Positions 61,283-64,000 of a stretch of 64,000 bases of DNA are shown piece by piece; the first letter of the stretch is position 1, and each line of letters starts with the position of its first letter. Position numbers and translations under genes: made by a program. Source of the DNA: Larkinella knui (GTDB taxonomy: Bacteria > Bacteroidota > Bacteroidia > Cytophagales > Spirosomataceae). The stretch spans positions 372,001 to 436,000 of the forward strand of contig NZ_RQJP01000007.1 of the NCBI RefSeq assembly GCF_003858645.1, given 5' to 3'. The notes under the pieces are model-generated. The model was not told where the DNA came from. It saw nothing but the letters and a program-made list of their open reading frames with translations, and searched no databases.

Positions 61283-61310
61283 TTCCTAAAATACGAGCGT
61301 ATTTTGAGAA
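61283..61310. repeat. 28-bp palindrome containing ACGAGCGT (second empty target site)
   Basis: The arms AAAATACG and CGTATTTT surround the central AG, with outer TTCCT and GAGAA partly paired. The 8-mer ACGAGCGT is at 61293-61300. The remaining part of 60857-61379 holds no recognised gene; the plus-strand frame 60914-61153 has no family-like content. TGCAACAGC at 61324-61332 resembles the end of the 30317-type element. Confidence 0.6.
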
Positions 61311-61379
61311 TATATAATCTCTAGGTGCAACAGCAGTTGAAATTAAACAACTGTTAGGTGAAGCCATCACTGGCACAGT

Positions 61380-62282
61380 TCAATTTAAGTGTCGATATTC
61401 GCTTGGGGCATAGCCCGTCTTATTTTTGAACAACCGGCTAAACTGGGATGGATACCCAAAACCTAAAGCGTAAGCGATCTCGCTGACAGATTGATCGGTG
61501 CTCCATAGGAGCGATTTCGCTTTATCCACCACCTGTAAATGGATGTATTCCTGCGTAGTCTTGCCTGTGAACCGGTGTAAAAGATCAGATAGATAATTTG
61601 GTGAGAGATGCATCTGCTCAGCGAAATAAGCCACACTCGGCAAACCGGTGTTAATCAGCGTGGGCTGGGCAAAATAATCGTTCAGCAGTTTTTCAAACTG
61701 CTGAACGGCATCGTTGCTTACTTTCTGGCGGGTATAAAACTGCCGCTCGTAAAAACGGCTACAATAGTTGAGCAGCAGTTCTATATTGCTCTGAATCAAG
61801 GTATGAGTGTGCTTGTCGATGTTCTGCGTATATTCTTTTCGAATGTTTTGTAGACAGGCTTCCAAGGTGTCTTTTTCTTCTTGGGAGATGTGCAGAGCCT
61901 CCGATATTTCGTAGTAAAAAAACGTGTATTCCTTGATTCGTCGCCCTAACGAACAATTATAAATCAGATCGGGATGAAAGAACAATCCCCAGCCTGTTTC
62001 AGCGTATGAATCAGCACGGGAAGTAATCACCTGGCCTGGCGCAGTGAACATCATCGATCCTTCGCTGAAATCGTAATAAGATCGACCGTATTTGACCGTT
62101 CCATTTACCTGTTTGCAGAAGATGGTATAAAAGCTTAACCGGTAAGAAGCCGCTTTCTTACGATAATTAACCTGAGTTTTGGCCAAATCAACCACTGTAA
62201 TTAAGGGGTGCTTCGGTTTACCTACACCATACAGTTGGTGTAGTTCACTAATCGAATGAATATCAATGAATGATTCTGGCAT
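61380..62282 (-). CDS. AraC-family transcriptional regulator
   Basis: A 300-residue regulator, paralogue of the one at 31512. N-terminal sensing region ~1-180 (TVVDLAKTQVNYRKKAASYR; GWGLFFHPDLIYNCSLGRRI). The C-terminal double HTH is YFAEQMHLSPNYLSDLLHRF then QSVSEIAYALGFGYPSQFSR and NKTGYAPSEYR. It lies 39 bp downstream of the SDR gene at 62322 on the same strand and likely regulates it. Confidence 0.9.
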   Translation of the reverse strand: MPESFIDIHSISELHQLYGVGKPKHPLITVVDLAKTQVNYRKKAASYRLSFYTIFCKQVNGTVKYGRSYYDFSEGSMMFTAPGQVITSRADSYAETGWGLFFHPDLIYNCSLGRRIKEYTFFYYEISEALHISQEEKDTLEACLQNIRKEYTQNIDKHTHTLIQSNIELLLNYCSRFYERQFYTRQKVSNDAVQQFEKLLNDYFAQPTLINTGLPSVAYFAEQMHLSPNYLSDLLHRFTGKTTQEYIHLQVVDKAKSLLWSTDQSVSEIAYALGFGYPSQFSRLFKNKTGYAPSEYRHLN

Positions 62283-62321
62283 ACAACAAATTCAGCTAAT
62301 AAAGCCGACACCTTCACTGAG

Positions 62322-63128
62322 TTAATAGTCACGCATCAGCGAGCTAAAGTCTTTATTACTGTCCTGGTATTTACTGTCTATAAAGAACTGCCCATCTCCG
62401 CCCACGACATAGCGCAACCGACTCTGTTGGTCCGTAGCCGCTTCGTAAATAGTTCGGGCAACATCTTCTGGGCTAGCTTTAGGCAATGTAGTGAAGATCG
62501 TTTCCAAGTGTTTAAAAAAGGCCGTCATGATGGGCTCATAAGCCGCAATGTCGTTTTTGCTAATCTGCCTTGAACTACCGAAATTAGTGGCTACACTGCC
62601 TGGCTCGATAAGCTTTACGCTAATGTTAAGGGGTTGGAGTTCATGAGAAAGCGACTCGGAAAAGCCTTCTACAGCGAACTTGCTGCTGATATAAGGGCTC
62701 CCGAATGGCATACCTACCTGCCCGGCGAATGAGGAAATATTGATGATGGTACCACTTCCTTGTTTACGCATATGGGGCAGGACAGCCCGGGTCACATCCA
62801 TCAGGCCAAACACATTAACGTTAAATTGTTTCAGAATCTGTTCACGGGTGGTTGATTCAAAAACGCCCATTTGACCATAACCAGCGTTATTAACTAGGAC
62901 ATCGATGCGGCCAAAATGCCGTATACCTGCCTCTACGGCTCGGGTTATGGATGCCTCATCCTGAACGTCAAGTTGAGTAACCAACACGTTTGGTAACTGA
63001 TCGAGTCCTTGTACTTCTTGAGGGGAACGCATGGTAGCGACGACATTCCAGCCCTGTTTTTGAAATAAGGTAGCCGTTTGGTGTCCGAAACCAGAGGAAG
63101 CCCCGGTGATAAATACTGTCTTCATCAT
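62322..63128 (-). CDS. SDR family NAD(P)-dependent oxidoreductase
   Basis: A 268-residue classical SDR. Cofactor motif TGASSGFG (8-15), NNAGYGQMG, catalytic Ser in NISSFAGQ and the Tyr-Lys pair in SPYISSKFAVEGF. It begins with two adjacent ATG codons. The Arg in ATMRSPQEV after the second strand favours NADP. It is closely related to the SDR that starts at 63767 on the other strand (both begin MKTxFITGAS and share the ATMR segment). Substrate unknown. Confidence 0.92.
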   Translation of the reverse strand: MMKTVFITGASSGFGHQTATLFQKQGWNVVATMRSPQEVQGLDQLPNVLVTQLDVQDEASITRAVEAGIRHFGRIDVLVNNAGYGQMGVFESTTREQILKQFNVNVFGLMDVTRAVLPHMRKQGSGTIINISSFAGQVGMPFGSPYISSKFAVEGFSESLSHELQPLNISVKLIEPGSVATNFGSSRQISKNDIAAYEPIMTAFFKHLETIFTTLPKASPEDVARTIYEAATDQQSRLRYVVGGDGQFFIDSKYQDSNKDFSSLMRDY

Positions 63129-63341
63129 TGCCTGATATTGTTTTGTCAGTGCAAAGAACGGGAAGCCATACGTGTTAGGCTTAACACGATCTACGCAATG
63201 CTTAACAGTTTGACGGATCGAGACTTGGTATTTATAAAAATAGATTTGAAAGACATTAACTCGCCCAATGCCCGAAATACGGTTACGTCAATCTTTCTTC
63301 GTCTCAGGTATGAGTGTCTTTTGAGACAAGAGATTGTTTCA

Positions 63342-63677
63342 TTATTTCTGCAAGCGTTTCTTGTGGTTTCTTCCCCATTCCTCCATTGTGTTCGCCACAC
63401 TTTGAATACTTAAACAATACTCGGTAACCGCGTACTCAATCCGAACAGGATAGTCATCAACCACCTTTCGGGTAATCATCAAGTTATCTTCCAAGTGCTT
63501 TAATTCTTTGGAAAGTACGCGATTAGTGATCTTGGGGATGGAATTACTGATGTCGTTAAAACGCTTATTGCCGCTATAAATGGACAGAACAATCGGAATT
63601 TTCCATTTACCCCCGATCACATACATCGTATCTTGAATGGCTGCAATTTTCTCCTGAAAACGATTTTTGTCTTCCAT
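63342..63677 (-). CDS. HxlR-family winged-helix transcriptional regulator
   Basis: A 111-residue MarR-like winged helix of the HxlR family. The signature is MYVIGGKWKIPIVLSIYSGN, KRFNDISNSIPKITNRVLSK and the wing DYPVRIEYAVTEY. There is no cysteine, so it is not a thiol sensor such as YodB or HypR. ATG at 63677 gives the normal N-terminus; an upstream in-frame start at 63710 would overlap the operator. It is divergent from the SDR at 63767, the common arrangement for HxlR regulators that repress the neighbouring reductase. Confidence 0.92.
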   Translation of the reverse strand: MEDKNRFQEKIAAIQDTMYVIGGKWKIPIVLSIYSGNKRFNDISNSIPKITNRVLSKELKHLEDNLMITRKVVDDYPVRIEYAVTEYCLSIQSVANTMEEWGRNHKKRLQK

Positions 63678-63683
63678 GTATTT

Positions 63684-63720
63684 AAGTATCCTTTTGTATA
63701 CAAGTATCAAAGGTATACTT
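63684..63720. promoter_or_regulatory. HxlR operator overlapping a -7 element
   Basis: AAGTATCAAAGGTATACTT (63702-63720) is an inverted repeat with perfect 6-bp arms, and a further AAGTAT stands at 63684-63689. Such AGTAT-rich palindromes are typical HxlR sites. On the minus strand 63708-63715 reads TACCTTTG, an exact -7 element, lying inside the palindrome. Binding there would block hxlR transcription and, at 47 bp, could also affect the divergent SDR gene. Confidence 0.55.
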
Positions 63721-63766
63721 CAATACGGTAAGTTTACGGCTCAAACAACATAAAAATGGAAACCAA

Positions 63767-64000
63767 ATGAAAACTATTTTTATCACCGGTGCATCAACCG
63801 GAATTGGAAAAGCTGCCGTTAAACTATTTCAGGCACGGGGCTGGAAAGTTATCGCCACAATGCGAACGCCAGAAAAAGAGAAAGAATTAACACAACTGCA
63901 GAATGTAGTCGTTCTGCCACTTGACGTTACGGATGTTACGCAGATAAAATCAACTGTCGAAGAAGCCATTTCGCTGGTTGATATTGATGTTGTGTTGAAT
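63767..64000 (+). CDS. SDR family oxidoreductase, partial at window end
   Basis: The ATG at 63767 opens a frame with MKTIFITGASTGIGKAAVKL then FQARGWKVIATMRTPEK and LPLDVTDVTQIKS, the N-terminal Rossmann part of a classical SDR (TGASTGIG motif, residues 7-14). It runs off the window, so catalytic Ser, Tyr and Lys are not visible. It is divergent from hxlR and a near paralogue of the SDR at 62322. Confidence 0.9.
   Translation, partial: MKTIFITGASTGIGKAAVKLFQARGWKVIATMRTPEKEKELTQLQNVVVLPLDVTDVTQIKSTVEEAISLVDIDVVLN

Overview
The window looks like the chromosome of a Bacteroidota bacterium of the order Cytophagales, probably near Spirosoma or Larkinella. This is inferred from gene content: a SusC/SusD pair, a C-terminal domain resembling a type IX secretion signal, several lipoproteins, two DUF3857 proteins and a TPR-type sensor kinase. 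Several upstream regions also carry the Bacteroidota -7 element TAnnTTTG. No rRNA, tRNA, CRISPR array or prophage was seen.

Region 1 (1-20.8 kb) is conserved chromosome. It holds rplU-rpmA, a thioredoxin-like protein, a coiled-coil lipoprotein, a CrtA-like protein, a YjjG-type HAD phosphatase and a [2Fe-2S] thioredoxin-fold ferredoxin. Next come an ECF sigma factor overlapping a small gene, nth, ndk, an NrnA-like DHH phosphoesterase, two FKBP lipoproteins, rdgB and a PpiD/SurA-like foldase. An esterase, a DUF4142 lipoprotein, a DUF1684 gene and an overlapping DUF3857 pair complete it. Genes are packed and separated by clear hairpin terminators.

Region 2 (20.8-34 kb) is accessory DNA. Two near-identical ~185-bp segments resembling an IS21-family end lie in direct orientation around a quinone-reductase/Crp gene pair, beside two decayed genes, one a pyridoxamine-oxidase-like pseudogene. 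Then come a large repeat protein with a T9SS-like tail, a six-hairpin glycosidase, and two SDR plus AraC modules separated by small inverted-repeat elements. One of these (30317-30452) has a perfect 8-bp target duplication.

Region 3 (34-49.7 kb) holds a three-gene molybdenum hydroxylase of the PaoABC type and a small carbohydrate locus (SusC, SusD, double-domain esterase). The SusC gene has lost its 5' end and abuts, out of frame, a truncated WG-repeat lipoprotein gene. An OmpA-family protein and an unrecognised membrane protein with a duplicated domain follow.

Region 4 (50-64 kb) holds a signalling operon (small lipoprotein, TPR histidine kinase, REC-HK-REC-AraC hybrid), a Tat-exported SDR, a flavin reductase, an IS3 transposase remnant, an alpha/beta hydrolase, a VCBS protein, an AraC/SDR pair and an HxlR regulator divergent from a further SDR. 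The recurring theme of regions 2 to 4 is NAD(P)H- or flavin-dependent conversion of carbonyls, quinones and aldehydes, each with a local regulator. These genes sit among remnants of several mobile elements and a dispersed palindrome that appears to be the insertion target of one of them.
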